A stretch of DNA of 33,492 bases from the NCBI GenBank assembly GCA_025363575.1, contig JANYDM010000172.1, forward strand, positions 1 to 33,492, written 5' to 3'. This document shows, piece by piece, positions 1 to 8,048 of this stretch. Source of the DNA: Betaproteobacteria bacterium (lineage in GTDB: Bacteria; Pseudomonadota; Gammaproteobacteria; Burkholderiales; SG8-41). Within the stretch, counting starts at the first letter, position 1; every line of letters starts with the position of its first letter. The translations under genes and the position numbers were made by a program. The notes under the pieces are model-generated. The model was not told the DNA's origin, made no database searches, and saw only the letters and a program-made list of their open reading frames with translations.

Positions 1-788
1 TGGGATAAGGGCGCCAGGGTCAGATAAGGGCGCCAGGCGCCAGGATCAGGTCTCGCGATGGCCTCGTTGCGCGGATGTTCAAGCTCGAACTCGGACAAGG
101 CCCGCTTGAGCGCGCGCCGTTGCGCGCGCGGGACTTCCGTCCGCGACGGCTTCTTGTCCACCAGCGCCCGCATCTTGTTCACAAAGGCGTCCGAGCCGAG
201 ATAGATCTGCCCCTGTAACCGGCTCCAGACACTGGGCAGCTTCGAACCCTCATGCACGAAAGCCACGTATTTGGCGCGGGCGCGGGCGCGCGCCGCTGAA
301 AACCGCGCCAGTACAAAGTCGACCTGCAGCCACCCCGGCGCGGCCGTCTGCCCGCAGGTGGCCGGGTAACTGCTCCACGGCCACCGCTCCAGGCGCCGCA
401 CCATCTTCGCGCGCAGCGGGTTGAGCACCACGTAGCGCGCAAGTTCCAGGAGGTAGCTGTCCTTCTCGACCAGAATGGCCTTGTAGCGGCCTTGAAACAC
501 ATGGCCCACGCGCTGGTGGCGGCGGTTGAAGCGCTGGGTGTAGACACCATTCAACTGGCGCATGCCCGCCGCCAGATTGGCGTCCGGTGTTTCGATGACC
601 ACGTGATAGTGGTTGGTCATCTGGCAGTAGGCGTGGCACACCCAGTGGAAGCGCTTGCAGACCGCGGCCAGCGTGTCGAGCCACGCTGCGCGATCTTCAT
701 CGGACAGGAAGATGTCCTCGCGTCCGTCACCGCGCGAGGTGACGTGATACAGCGCGCCTGCAAGTTCGAGTCGGAGAGGTCTGGCCAT
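1..788 (-). CDS. REP-associated tyrosine transposase (RAYT, Y1_Tnp), 3' end beyond window
   Basis: I translated this frame by hand: ATG at 788, 262 codons open to the left edge with no stop, so the C-terminus lies outside. The protein opens with a typical RAYT start (MARPLRLELAGALYHVTSRG). It carries the HUH motif NHYHVV at about residues 59-64 and the downstream block with the likely catalytic tyrosine (Y83, in NGVYTQRFNRRH at 80-91), followed by GHVFQGRYK and YVVLNPLRA. These belong to the Y1 transposase family that cuts single-stranded REP-type palindromes as a housekeeping, usually immobile, enzyme. No strong ribosome-binding site is visible before the ATG. The Arg/Ala-rich tail (about 163-172 and 220-232) fits the basic C-terminal extension of RAYTs. 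A direct repeat overlaps the last visible codons. Family assignment is secure; whether it is active or mobile is unknown. Confidence 0.88.
   Translation of the reverse strand, partial: MARPLRLELAGALYHVTSRGDGREDIFLSDEDRAAWLDTLAAVCKRFHWVCHAYCQMTNHYHVVIETPDANLAAGMRQLNGVYTQRFNRRHQRVGHVFQGRYKAILVEKDSYLLELARYVVLNPLRAKMVRRLERWPWSSYPATCGQTAAPGWLQVDFVLARFSAARARARAKYVAFVHEGSKLPSVWSRLQGQIYLGSDAFVNKMRALVDKKPSRTEVPRAQRRALKRALSEFELEHPRNEAIARPDPGAWRPYLTLAPLS
4..37. repeat. direct repeat of about 15 bp at the end of the RAYT gene
   Basis: GATAAGGGCGCCAGG occurs at 4-18 and again at 23-37, offset by 19 bp with a GGTCA linker, and a further GCGCCAGG follows at 38-45. It overlaps the visible 3' part of the transposase frame. 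GGCGCC is palindromic. It may be the start of a REP-like element used by the transposase, but the window ends too early to see more copies. Confidence 0.5.
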
Positions 789-883
789 GAGCGGAAATCA
801 TAGCCCGCTTCGATGTGATAATGAAAGACCTGTAGGCGATGCATAGCGCGCAGGCGCAGCATAATCGCTTAACCAGGCAAAAT

Positions 884-1834
884 TTATCCCGCGATAACCG
901 CGTCTCCCTTAACTACCGTGCGATACATCACGCGCGCCTGGCTCGCGTCGACCTCCGAGCGGTAGTGCATGCAGCAGCGGTTGTCCCACAGCACGAGATC
1001 GCCGACGCGCCACTTATGGCCCCATGCGTATTTCGGCTGCGTCGCGTGCGCCCACAGCTTGTCGAGCAATGCCTCGCTGTCTTCGTTCGACATGCCGATG
1101 ATGTAGTTCGATGGCCAGTCGCGGCGGCGGCCCAGATACAACGCGCGCTTTTGGGTGACCGGATGCACGCGCACCAGCGGATGCGCGGGGCCCGGCACTT
1201 CTTCGGGCTTCGTCGGCAGCTTCACCGTCGGCCGCAGTATGCCCGCGCTGTTGCGGGTCGAATCGTGGATCTGCGATTTGCCTTCGATCGCCTTTTTCAA
1301 ATCCGCCGGCAATTCGTCGTAGGCCAGGTACTGATTGTTGAACCACGTGTCGCCGCCGCCGTTTTCCGGAATGATCACGGCGTAGAGCATGCTGCCGGCG
1401 GGCGGCACTTCGACGTATGAGTTGTCGCTGTGCCAGATGACTTCATAGCTGCCGAGCGTGCCATTGTCTTTGACCGGGATGCCATTTTCGTCGAGGTTCG
1501 AGATGAGGCTCACGTGCGAATGCAGCGGCACGATCTTGCCGCCGACCTTGTAGCCGCCGGCGACCTGGTATTTGCGCGCGGCGGGTTCCTTGGTTACACC
1601 GAAAATTCCAGCGGCTTCGAGAAACGAAATGTCCGGCAGCTTTTGATCCCGCCACAGGAGCACACCATGGCCGGCCCACGCCTGGCGCATGAGTTCTTTC
1701 GTTGCTTCGGGCACCGGCTGCGAAAGATCGACGCCACGGATTTCCGCGCCGACGGCCTTGCCGCTCGGCACGACCTGCGCGTTTTCCGGCGCGTTCACGT
1801 TCGACGGTGCAGCTTTGATTTGCGTGTTCGCCAT
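884..1834 (-). CDS. TauD/TfdA family Fe(II)/2-oxoglutarate dioxygenase
   Basis: 316 aa. The family hydroxylates a substrate next to a sulfonate, carboxylate or ether group using Fe(II), O2 and 2-oxoglutarate; taurine and 2,4-D are the classic substrates. The iron triad is visible: HSD at 135-137 (H135, D137) and H290 in WDNRCCMHYR. Arginines R301 and R305, at the spacing seen in TauD, would hold 2-oxoglutarate and the substrate. The N-terminal strand GAEIRGVDLSQPV (29-41) is typical. The start is ATG with GGAGAG just upstream. It lies 18 bp after the SDR gene and is last in the minus-strand run beginning with a Bug protein at 4624. The length is slightly above TfdA/TauD (about 285-300 aa), with the extra residues at the N-terminus. 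The family is clear; the substrate cannot be read from sequence. Confidence 0.9.
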   Translation of the reverse strand: MANTQIKAAPSNVNAPENAQVVPSGKAVGAEIRGVDLSQPVPEATKELMRQAWAGHGVLLWRDQKLPDISFLEAAGIFGVTKEPAARKYQVAGGYKVGGKIVPLHSHVSLISNLDENGIPVKDNGTLGSYEVIWHSDNSYVEVPPAGSMLYAVIIPENGGGDTWFNNQYLAYDELPADLKKAIEGKSQIHDSTRNSAGILRPTVKLPTKPEEVPGPAHPLVRVHPVTQKRALYLGRRRDWPSNYIIGMSNEDSEALLDKLWAHATQPKYAWGHKWRVGDLVLWDNRCCMHYRSEVDASQARVMYRTVVKGDAVIAG

Positions 1835-1852
1835 TTTTCTCTCCGATAAAAT

Positions 1853-2698
1853 TCAGATCGAGCGCAGCCCGCCGCCATCCACGGCCAGCAACTGGCCGGT
1901 CACGTACGACGACAGCGGTGAAGCCAGAAAATAAATCGCCTGCGCCACTTCCTCGACGGTGCCCAGGCGCTGCAGCGGGATGTTCGCGACGCGCGGCGCC
2001 AGAAACGCTTCGAGCGATTTTCCCGGCGCCCATTTTTGACGTCCGGCTTCCATCTGGCCAGTCATGATGCCGCCGACGCTCACCACGTTGACCCGTATAT
2101 TATCGCCTGCGAGTTCGAGCGACAGGCCTTTCGACAAGTTCATCGCCGCCGCCCAAGCGACGCCGGACGTCACCATGCGCGGTGGCGGCTGGCGGCCTTT
2201 GATTGAAGTCACGTTGACGATGCTGCCGCTCCCCGCGCGCCGCATCAGCGGCAGCGCGCTGCGCGTCACGCGTATCATGCCGAGCAGTTTTTGCTCCAGC
2301 GCGCCACGCCATTCGTCATCGGTGATCGCCTCGAAACGCCCTTTCGGCAGCGGCTGCGCAACCGCGTCGACCGCATTGACCGGCCAGTTGACGCCATTGA
2401 CTTCGCGCTGCGACGACTCGCCCGCATTGTTGACGAGAATGTCGATGCGGCCGAACTCCTTGTCCACGCGCGCGATGAAGTGCTCGACCGATGCCGTGTC
2501 GAGAATGTCGGCGCATTGCCAGATCGTCTTGCCCGCATGCGCTGCCATCAACTCTGTCGCTGCGGTCTGCAAGGTCGATTCGGTGCGCCCGCAGATTGCA
2601 ATGCGCGCGCCCTCGCGTGCGAAGAGATCGGCAGCGACGCGGCCGATGCCGCGGCTGCCGCCGGTGATCACTGCTACTTTGCCTTCGAGGGTGCCCAT
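1853..2698 (-). CDS. SDR family NAD(P)-dependent oxidoreductase, catalytic Tyr/Lys missing
   Basis: 281 aa from the ATG at 2698; a longer reading from 2770 would add a Cys-rich leader encoded by the palindromic repeat and is unlikely. The Rossmann motif TGGSRGIG (12-19) and NNAG (90-93) identify a classical short-chain dehydrogenase. The C-terminal block PLQRLGTVEEVAQAIYFLAS and the VTGQLLAVDGG end are also typical. The active site is odd: after the usual Ser (S165 in NVTSIKG) the expected YxxxK falls on SGVAW (178-182), so both Tyr and Lys are absent. Some SDR relatives annotated as 3-oxoacyl-ACP reductase-like also lack the Tyr here, so this may be a subfamily trait. It is followed after 18 bp by the TauD-like gene. 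Cofactor binding is likely; the reaction is unknown. Confidence 0.88.
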   Translation of the reverse strand: MGTLEGKVAVITGGSRGIGRVAADLFAREGARIAICGRTESTLQTAATELMAAHAGKTIWQCADILDTASVEHFIARVDKEFGRIDILVNNAGESSQREVNGVNWPVNAVDAVAQPLPKGRFEAITDDEWRGALEQKLLGMIRVTRSALPLMRRAGSGSIVNVTSIKGRQPPPRMVTSGVAWAAAMNLSKGLSLELAGDNIRVNVVSVGGIMTGQMEAGRQKWAPGKSLEAFLAPRVANIPLQRLGTVEEVAQAIYFLASPLSSYVTGQLLAVDGGGLRSI

Positions 2699-2725
2699 AT
2701 CAGTACCTATGAAATTCAAATGCAA

Positions 2726-2809
2726 GCCACAGAGGACACAGAGGAAAACAATGAAGAGTCGGGCAGGCAATTATTGGCATTTCTCTGTGTTCTCTGTGAT
2801 CTCTGTGGC
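2726..2809. repeat. palindromic repeat A, units of CACAGAGGA type
   Basis: Left arm 2727-2747 holds two CCACAGAGGA-like units; right arm 2780-2808 holds three units in inverted orientation (TCTCTGTG...). The arms pair imperfectly into a long hairpin in the gap between the ComA-like and SDR genes. It resembles the other palindromes in this window in architecture (9-10 bp units, unequal arms) though its unit sequence differs. Confidence 0.75.
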
Positions 2810-2825
2810 CAATGGGTTCTGGAGC

Positions 2826-3617
2826 CTAAGCGCCCTTGCCGGCCATGAAGCTGTAGTGCGATTTGCGGTGCATGCCGCGACGTATCGCGTCGACGGCCAC
2901 GACATCATGCGGAGCGACGCTGGCGAAATTAATCTCGAAGCCGTAGCGCTCGACGAGCCACGCGGCTTTTTCCTGCGACTCAATCAAACCGAGCTCGAAC
3001 AGCAGATATTCGTTCTTGCCGAGCGCGGCTATGGTATCGAGCGCCTTCGGGTCATCCCGCGTCATGGCCTGGATCTCGCTGCTCTCGAGGTAAATCTTAG
3101 AAACGCCGAGCTCGATGTCGCGCAGAATCTGCTGGCACACCTCGTCCGCATCGAATGGAATGTCGACGTTCTTGCGGCCCATCTCGGTCATCACCTTGAG
3201 TCCCATGCCGAGCGCCTGCGCAATCAGCTCTTCGCGGTAGCCGGTTGCCAGCGGCTGCATGGTGTCTTCACTCATTTCGACGCCGGCAAAACCGAGATCG
3301 CGCACCGCTTTCAGATAATCGTCGACCTTGTGCTGAATGACGGCGAGCTGAAATGGAATCCCGCCGGGCACGACGTCGATGCCGGCCTTGTTGTAGAGCG
3401 CGACTTTCTTCTTGATCCAAGCGGCTGACAGCCGATCGGAGAGTCCCGCATGATCGGTGATCTTGGCGTAGTCAATCAGCGGCGCGGCGATCTCGATAAT
3501 GTCTTCGGTCGCGCGCAGCGGGATGCCGACTTCGGACATCAGGATCATGCAGTTCTTGCGCGGTTTCGGCGGCAACTGCAGCACTTCGAGCATGGGAAAG
3601 GCGGTCGGTCCGTTCAT
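2826..3617 (-). CDS. Phosphosulfolactate synthase (ComA)-family protein
   Basis: 263 aa from the ATG at 3617; a TTG at 3632 would add five residues. ComA joins sulfite to phosphoenolpyruvate to give (2R)-phospho-3-sulfolactate on a TIM barrel. Blocks that match ComA as I remember it are: DYAK (49-52), PGG (84-86) at a strand end, GFAGVEMS (109-116, like GFEAVEIS), VMTEMGRK (142-149, like VLTEVGKK), YLESSE (176-181), LLFELG (205-210), INFASV (229-234) and AIRRGMH (244-250, like LRRGLRG). ComA usually has GT in the second strand; here it is DHAGLS, and PGGIPFQ replaces PGGTLFE, so active-site details differ. It lies 20 bp after a Bug protein gene and before the SDR and TauD-like genes, suggesting sulfonate or C3-acid metabolism. 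It may be a ComA relative with another substrate. Confidence 0.78.
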   Translation of the reverse strand: MNGPTAFPMLEVLQLPPKPRKNCMILMSEVGIPLRATEDIIEIAAPLIDYAKITDHAGLSDRLSAAWIKKKVALYNKAGIDVVPGGIPFQLAVIQHKVDDYLKAVRDLGFAGVEMSEDTMQPLATGYREELIAQALGMGLKVMTEMGRKNVDIPFDADEVCQQILRDIELGVSKIYLESSEIQAMTRDDPKALDTIAALGKNEYLLFELGLIESQEKAAWLVERYGFEINFASVAPHDVVAVDAIRRGMHRKSHYSFMAGKGA

Positions 3618-3637
3618 GGCAGGTACTCTCAAGTGGA

Positions 3638-4624
3638 TTATTCAAAACTGATTGCGGCGTTTTGCACTACCTTCGCCCACAGCGCGCTTTCCTTTTTGAT
3701 GCGCGCGGCAAAAACGTCCGGCGTGTTGACGACTGGCTCGGCGCCGAGGTCAAGCAGCTGCTTGCGCACTTCGGGCATTCCGACTATCGCGGCGATGTCG
3801 CGGTGCGTTTTGGCGATGATGTCCTGCGGTGTTCCGGCAGGTGCGACGAGGCCGAACCAGACGTCGATATCGAAACCGGGGACGGTGTCGGCGATCGGCG
3901 GCACGTCAGGCAGCATGGGCGAGCGCTTCGCCGTGCTCACGCCGAGCGCGCGCAGGCGCCCGCCCTTAACGTAGGGTAAAGCCGCCGGCGTGTTGAAGAA
4001 CAGCATCGCGATCTGGCCTGCCATCAAGTCGGTCGCCGCCGGCGGGCCGCCTTTGTACGGGACGTGCACGATGTCGATGCCCGTCATCGATTTAAACAAT
4101 TCCATGGCGAGATGCAGCGAGCCTCCCGCGCCCGACGAGCCGTAATTCACCTGGCCGGGGCGCGCCTTGCACAGCGCGATCAGCTCGCGCACGTTCTTCA
4201 CCGGGAACGACGGATTGGTCACGAGCAACTGCGAGGTCGATGCAACGATCGTGATCGGCGTAAACGCCTTGTCCGGGTCATACGGCAGATGCTTGAACAG
4301 GCTGCGGTCTATCGTAAACGATGTGTTGAGCGAGAACAGCAGCGTGTAGCCGTCGGGCGCTGATGCAGCTGCCACCGCAGTGCCGAGGCGCCCTCCGCCG
4401 CCCGAGCGGTTGTCGATGAGGACCTGCTGCCCCCATGCTTCGGACAGCTTCTGACCTACGACGCGGCCGACGAGATCGATGCTGCCCGATGGCGGGAAAG
4501 GCACGATCCAGCGTACGGGCTTCGTGGGATAAGCGCTGTCGGCTGCCGCCGCCGGTGACGCGCCCAAGACGCTGCATGCGGCCGCGAGCAGCGGCCAGGC
4601 GGACGTCGAATTGCCGTTGAGCAA
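3638..4624 (-). CDS. Bug-family tripartite tricarboxylate transporter substrate-binding protein (1)
   Basis: 328 aa. I chose the TTG at 4624 because GAGGAG lies 8 nt upstream and a signal peptide follows at once (hydrophobic core about 10-22, Ala-rich cleavage region 25-28). The open frame reaches 4831, but the extra 69 residues are Arg-rich and unlike a Bug N-terminus. The mature protein shows the family pattern: YPTKPVRWIVPFPPSGSID (32-50), DNRSGGGG (71-78), DGYTLL (91-96), then VPYKGGPPAA and the WFGLVAPAGTP block. Bug proteins are periplasmic two-lobed receptors that bind carboxylates, amides or vitamins and feed TctA/TctB permeases or two-component sensors. No permease gene is nearby. 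It heads the run with the ComA-like, SDR and TauD-like genes, so its ligand is probably their substrate. Confidence 0.9.
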   Translation of the reverse strand: MLNGNSTSAWPLLAAACSVLGASPAAAADSAYPTKPVRWIVPFPPSGSIDLVGRVVGQKLSEAWGQQVLIDNRSGGGGRLGTAVAAASAPDGYTLLFSLNTSFTIDRSLFKHLPYDPDKAFTPITIVASTSQLLVTNPSFPVKNVRELIALCKARPGQVNYGSSGAGGSLHLAMELFKSMTGIDIVHVPYKGGPPAATDLMAGQIAMLFFNTPAALPYVKGGRLRALGVSTAKRSPMLPDVPPIADTVPGFDIDVWFGLVAPAGTPQDIIAKTHRDIAAIVGMPEVRKQLLDLGAEPVVNTPDVFAARIKKESALWAKVVQNAAISFE

Positions 4625-4802
4625 GAAAAAATCTCCTCGCCGGACGCAAAATGCGCCGGCTTGCACTACGCTTGCATTGCGATAACACCAGGGGGAAAAA
4701 CGGCCGCTGACAACGCGGACCCGTAGAATAGCACCGCCGCCGCAATCCTGTTTGGCGCTTGCCCGCACTACAGCGCGGGACGCGCTGCGGTAGTATGGCG
4801 CG

Positions 4803-6116
4803 ATGTCAAAATTTGCCGCCATCGATTTCACGCATCATCTGCGTCTTGCGCTCGCCGCTTGCGCGCTCGCTTTTGCTGCTTCATTGGCAGCGCAGCCATC
4901 TCCGCCGGACAGAATCGCGGCAAGCGCTGAAGACATCGTCGGCAATTTCCGGCGCATGATCGTGTTGCACGAGACGGCGGGACGCTCGCGCGATTTCACG
5001 CAGGCGGGGCAATATCTGTTCTTCCGCAATCGCGAGCTCACTTCGCAACTGGTCGCCGATCTGCTGGCGCCGCCGCAAGCCGACAGCGACAAGCGCATCG
5101 TTACGCTGCTCGACCTCATTGCGTCGCGTGCGGAGTGGCGCGACGTCGACAAGCTGGCGCTGCTCGGCGTCGTCAACGAAACCCGCGTGCGCCTGCCGGC
5201 CGCCCATCCGCTTGCCGTGCGGCTCAATAAGGCGCGTGACGAAATCGTCGCCATCCGCGCCAGCTACAACGATGAAATCACCTCGGCATTGACCGACCGC
5301 CCGCTTGCCGCGCGCAAGCGGCCCGGCTGGGATGCCTACGTCGTTTTTCTGCACGCGCAATACCCGCTCGCGCGGGTAATGGAGGAATTGAAGGCGCAGC
5401 TTCCCGCGCCCGAGCAGCGCGCAACGCCTTCGCCGAAAGGCCAGGCGATGGCGGAGAGCGCGCAGCGCGATGAATGGAACGACGGCGGCCTGCCGCCGAA
5501 GACTGTGTTGCTCACTTTCGACGACGGCCCGCACCCGCGCTACACGGCCGAAATCCTGCGCATACTCGACTACTACAAGCTGAAGGCGATTTTTTTCCAG
5601 GTCGGCCAGAACTTAGGCAGCTTGCGCGGCGGTCAAATCGATATTCTGCGCAATTCCAGCATCGAAGAAGCGGTGTTGCGCGCCGGTCACGCAATTGCCA
5701 ACCATACCTATACACATCCTTTCCTGCCCAAGCTCAATGACGCACAGGTCGATGATGAAATCGACATGACGCAGGCGTTGCTGTTGGCCGCCGCACCCGC
5801 GCGCGGGCGCGCGCCACTGTTCCGGCCGCCGTACGGCGCGCGCAACCCGCTGGTGCTCGCTGAAATCGCCGACCGCGGACTGCGCAGCGTGATCTGGAAC
5901 ATCGATTCGCGCGACTGGGCCGACCCGATCCCGCAGTCGATCGCGCAGCGCGTACTGGACGAGGCCACGCGCGAAGGCCGCGGGATCATCCTGATGCACG
6001 ACATTCACGGCCGCACCGTGCAGGCGCTGCCGCAGGTGATCGAAGGATTGCTCAAGCGCGGGTTTCGTTTCGCGCACTGGGATGGCAGCGGTCTCGCGAT
6101 AGATGCGGCAGAATGA
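4803..6116 (+). CDS. Secreted polysaccharide deacetylase (NodB homology, CE4)
   Basis: 437 aa. A signal peptide (about 1-30, ending AASLAA-QP) is followed by a helical N-terminal domain of unknown role (about 40-225) and then the NodB domain. All five CE4 motifs are visible: TFDDGP (238-243, with D240 base and D241 metal ligand), HTYTH (301-305, two metal His), RPPYG (341-345), DSRDW (368-372) and ILMHD (396-400). The family removes N- or O-acetyl groups from cell-wall or capsular glycans with a divalent metal. The N-terminal half is longer than in minimal NodB proteins. The upstream RBS is weak. It is divergent from Bug protein 1 and the CocE-like gene starts 24 bp downstream in the same direction. 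The fold and catalysis are secure; the glycan target is not visible. Confidence 0.93.
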   Translation: MSKFAAIDFTHHLRLALAACALAFAASLAAQPSPPDRIAASAEDIVGNFRRMIVLHETAGRSRDFTQAGQYLFFRNRELTSQLVADLLAPPQADSDKRIVTLLDLIASRAEWRDVDKLALLGVVNETRVRLPAAHPLAVRLNKARDEIVAIRASYNDEITSALTDRPLAARKRPGWDAYVVFLHAQYPLARVMEELKAQLPAPEQRATPSPKGQAMAESAQRDEWNDGGLPPKTVLLTFDDGPHPRYTAEILRILDYYKLKAIFFQVGQNLGSLRGGQIDILRNSSIEEAVLRAGHAIANHTYTHPFLPKLNDAQVDDEIDMTQALLLAAAPARGRAPLFRPPYGARNPLVLAEIADRGLRSVIWNIDSRDWADPIPQSIAQRVLDEATREGRGIILMHDIHGRTVQALPQVIEGLLKRGFRFAHWDGSGLAIDAAE

Positions 6117-6140
6117 ATCGTCCAACAGGTAAACTTGATC

Positions 6141-8048
6141 ATGCATAAATCTGCCGCCGCCACGCCGCAAGTCGAAGAATACGAGTGCATCGCCGAGAGC
6201 GACGTGATGATCGCGGTGCGCGACGGCGTCAGGCTAGCCACCGACGTTTACCGTCCCGCGCGCGGGGGCGTAGCAATCCCTGGCAAATTCCCCGTCATCC
6301 TCGAGCGCACGCCGTATGGCAAGGCGCAGGTGTCGCGCTCGGAAATCGACGCCGGCATGACGGTGTCGCGGCCGCGCCCTGAAGTGGCGGCGTGGTTCGT
6401 GCGGCAGGGCTATATCGTCGTCTACCAGGATTGCCGCGGCCGCTACAAGTCTGAAGGCGAGTTCGTTAAATACCTGTCCGACGGCGAAGACGGCTTCGAC
6501 ACGGTGGCCTGGCTCATGCAGCAGCCGTGGTGCAATGGCAAGATCGCGACGATGGGGCTCTCGTACGCGGGGCACACGCAAGGCTCGCTCGCGTGCCTCA
6601 ATCCCCCGGGTCTCGCCGCGATGGTCATCGACTCCGGCGCCTTCTCGAACGCGTATCAGTCCGGCATCCGCAGCGGCGGCGCGCTGGAGATGAAGCAGGT
6701 CACGTGGGCGTTCAATCAGGCCAGGGAAAGCCCGCTCGCGAAGGCGGATGCCGGCGTGCGCGCCGCGCTCGAGCAGGAAAATCTCGTCGACTGGTTCAAG
6801 GCCATGCCGTGGAAGCGCGGGCACTCGCCGGTACGCTGGGTCCCCGAGTACGAGGACTATCTCTTCGAGCAGTGGACGCACGGCGCGTTCGACCCGTACT
6901 GGAAACAGCTCGGCATCTACGCGGAAGGCTTCTACAAGCAGTTCGCTGACGTGCCGCAGATCCACATGTCGAGCTGGTACGACGCCTATATACGTACCGC
7001 GACGGACAACTACGTTGCTTTGAAAAAGATGAAGCGCGGGCCGGTGCGGCTCATCATGGGGCCGTGGACGCATGGCGACCGCTGCAAGACTTTCTCGGGC
7101 GACGTGGATTTCGGGCCGCGCTCGACAATAGATAACAATCTGGCGCCGCACTGGCGCGCGTACCGGCAGCGCTGGTTCGATCATTGGGTCAAAGGCGTCG
7201 CCAATGGCGTGGACACTGAGCCGGCGGTGCTGCTTTTCCTGATGGGAGGCGGCAGCGAGCGGCGCAATGCCGAAGGGCGCATGGACCACGGCGGACACTG
7301 GATACAAGGTAAAGACTGGCCGCTGCCGCAAACGAAGTTCACGAAATTTTATCTGCACGCGGATGGCGCGCTCGACCGCGCGAAGCCCGCTGCCAGCGCG
7401 GCGGCCCGGCAATACGATTACGATCCGTCGAACCCGGTGCCGACCATGGGCGGGCCGCTCACGTCCGGCGCGCCCGTGTTCGTCGGCGGCGCGTTCGACC
7501 AGGTGGAAGATAAGCGGTTCTTCGGCACACGCACGCCGGGGTTGCCTCTCGCCGCTCGTCACGACGTGCTTGCATTCGAAACGCCGCCGCTCGATGAAGA
7601 CGTCGCGATCATCGGGCCGATTGTCGTCAAGCTCTTCATTGCATCGAATTGCGTCGACACCGACTTCACTGCGAAATTGATCGACGTGCATCCGCCGAAC
7701 GCCGATTATCCGCGCGGCTTTGCGATGAATTTGTGCGACGGCATCCTGCGCTGCCGCTATCGCGATTCGTGGACGAAGCCGACGCTGATGAAATCCGGCA
7801 AGACGTACGAGATCACGATAGAGCCGTTCGCGACGTGCAATATTTTCAAGGCAGGCCATCGCATCCGCCTTGACGTGTCATCGTCCAATTTCCCGCGCTA
7901 CGACCTGAATTACAACACCGGCGAGCCCGAAGGCCTTGCGCAAACGCGGCGTGTTGCGACTAACACGGTATTCGTCGATCGCAAGCGCGCGTCGCACATC
8001 GTGCTGCCTATTGTGCCGTTGACAGCGCTGAGGCCCTTGAAGCCATGA
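6141..8048 (+). CDS. CocE/NonD family serine hydrolase (Xaa-Pro dipeptidyl-peptidase S15 fold)
   Basis: 635 aa from the ATG at 6141 (CAGGT upstream); an in-frame TTG at 6135 is an alternative. The N-terminal alpha/beta-hydrolase part has RDGVRLATDVYRP, the family block ERTPYGK, and YQDCRGRYKSEGEF. The triad is Ser in GLSYAG (S141), Asp in WYDAY (D281) and His in GPWTHG (H311). A C-terminal jelly-roll domain follows (about 400-635), with DFTAKLIDV and FKAGHRIRLDVSSSNFPRYD, which is diagnostic for the CocE/PepX C-terminal domain. Members cleave esters such as cocaine, acyl-lactams or N-acylated dipeptides. There is no signal peptide, so it is probably cytoplasmic. Its stop overlaps the next start as ATGA, so the binding protein downstream may import its substrate. 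Confidence 0.93.
   Translation: MHKSAAATPQVEEYECIAESDVMIAVRDGVRLATDVYRPARGGVAIPGKFPVILERTPYGKAQVSRSEIDAGMTVSRPRPEVAAWFVRQGYIVVYQDCRGRYKSEGEFVKYLSDGEDGFDTVAWLMQQPWCNGKIATMGLSYAGHTQGSLACLNPPGLAAMVIDSGAFSNAYQSGIRSGGALEMKQVTWAFNQARESPLAKADAGVRAALEQENLVDWFKAMPWKRGHSPVRWVPEYEDYLFEQWTHGAFDPYWKQLGIYAEGFYKQFADVPQIHMSSWYDAYIRTATDNYVALKKMKRGPVRLIMGPWTHGDRCKTFSGDVDFGPRSTIDNNLAPHWRAYRQRWFDHWVKGVANGVDTEPAVLLFLMGGGSERRNAEGRMDHGGHWIQGKDWPLPQTKFTKFYLHADGALDRAKPAASAAARQYDYDPSNPVPTMGGPLTSGAPVFVGGAFDQVEDKRFFGTRTPGLPLAARHDVLAFETPPLDEDVAIIGPIVVKLFIASNCVDTDFTAKLIDVHPPNADYPRGFAMNLCDGILRCRYRDSWTKPTLMKSGKTYEITIEPFATCNIFKAGHRIRLDVSSSNFPRYDLNYNTGEPEGLAQTRRVATNTVFVDRKRASHIVLPIVPLTALRPLKP

Noticed and set aside
2064..3428. 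454-codon open frame on the plus strand
   Set aside because: It crosses the SDR gene, palindromic repeat A and the ComA-like gene; no domain, so a shadow.
4625..4831. 69-codon upstream extension of Bug protein 1
   Set aside because: It is Arg-rich, puts the signal peptide in the interior and ignores the GAGGAG-TTG start at 4624.
6234..7859. 541-codon open frame on the minus strand
   Set aside because: It lies opposite the CocE-like gene, is Arg/His-rich and has no family pattern; a GC-rich shadow.
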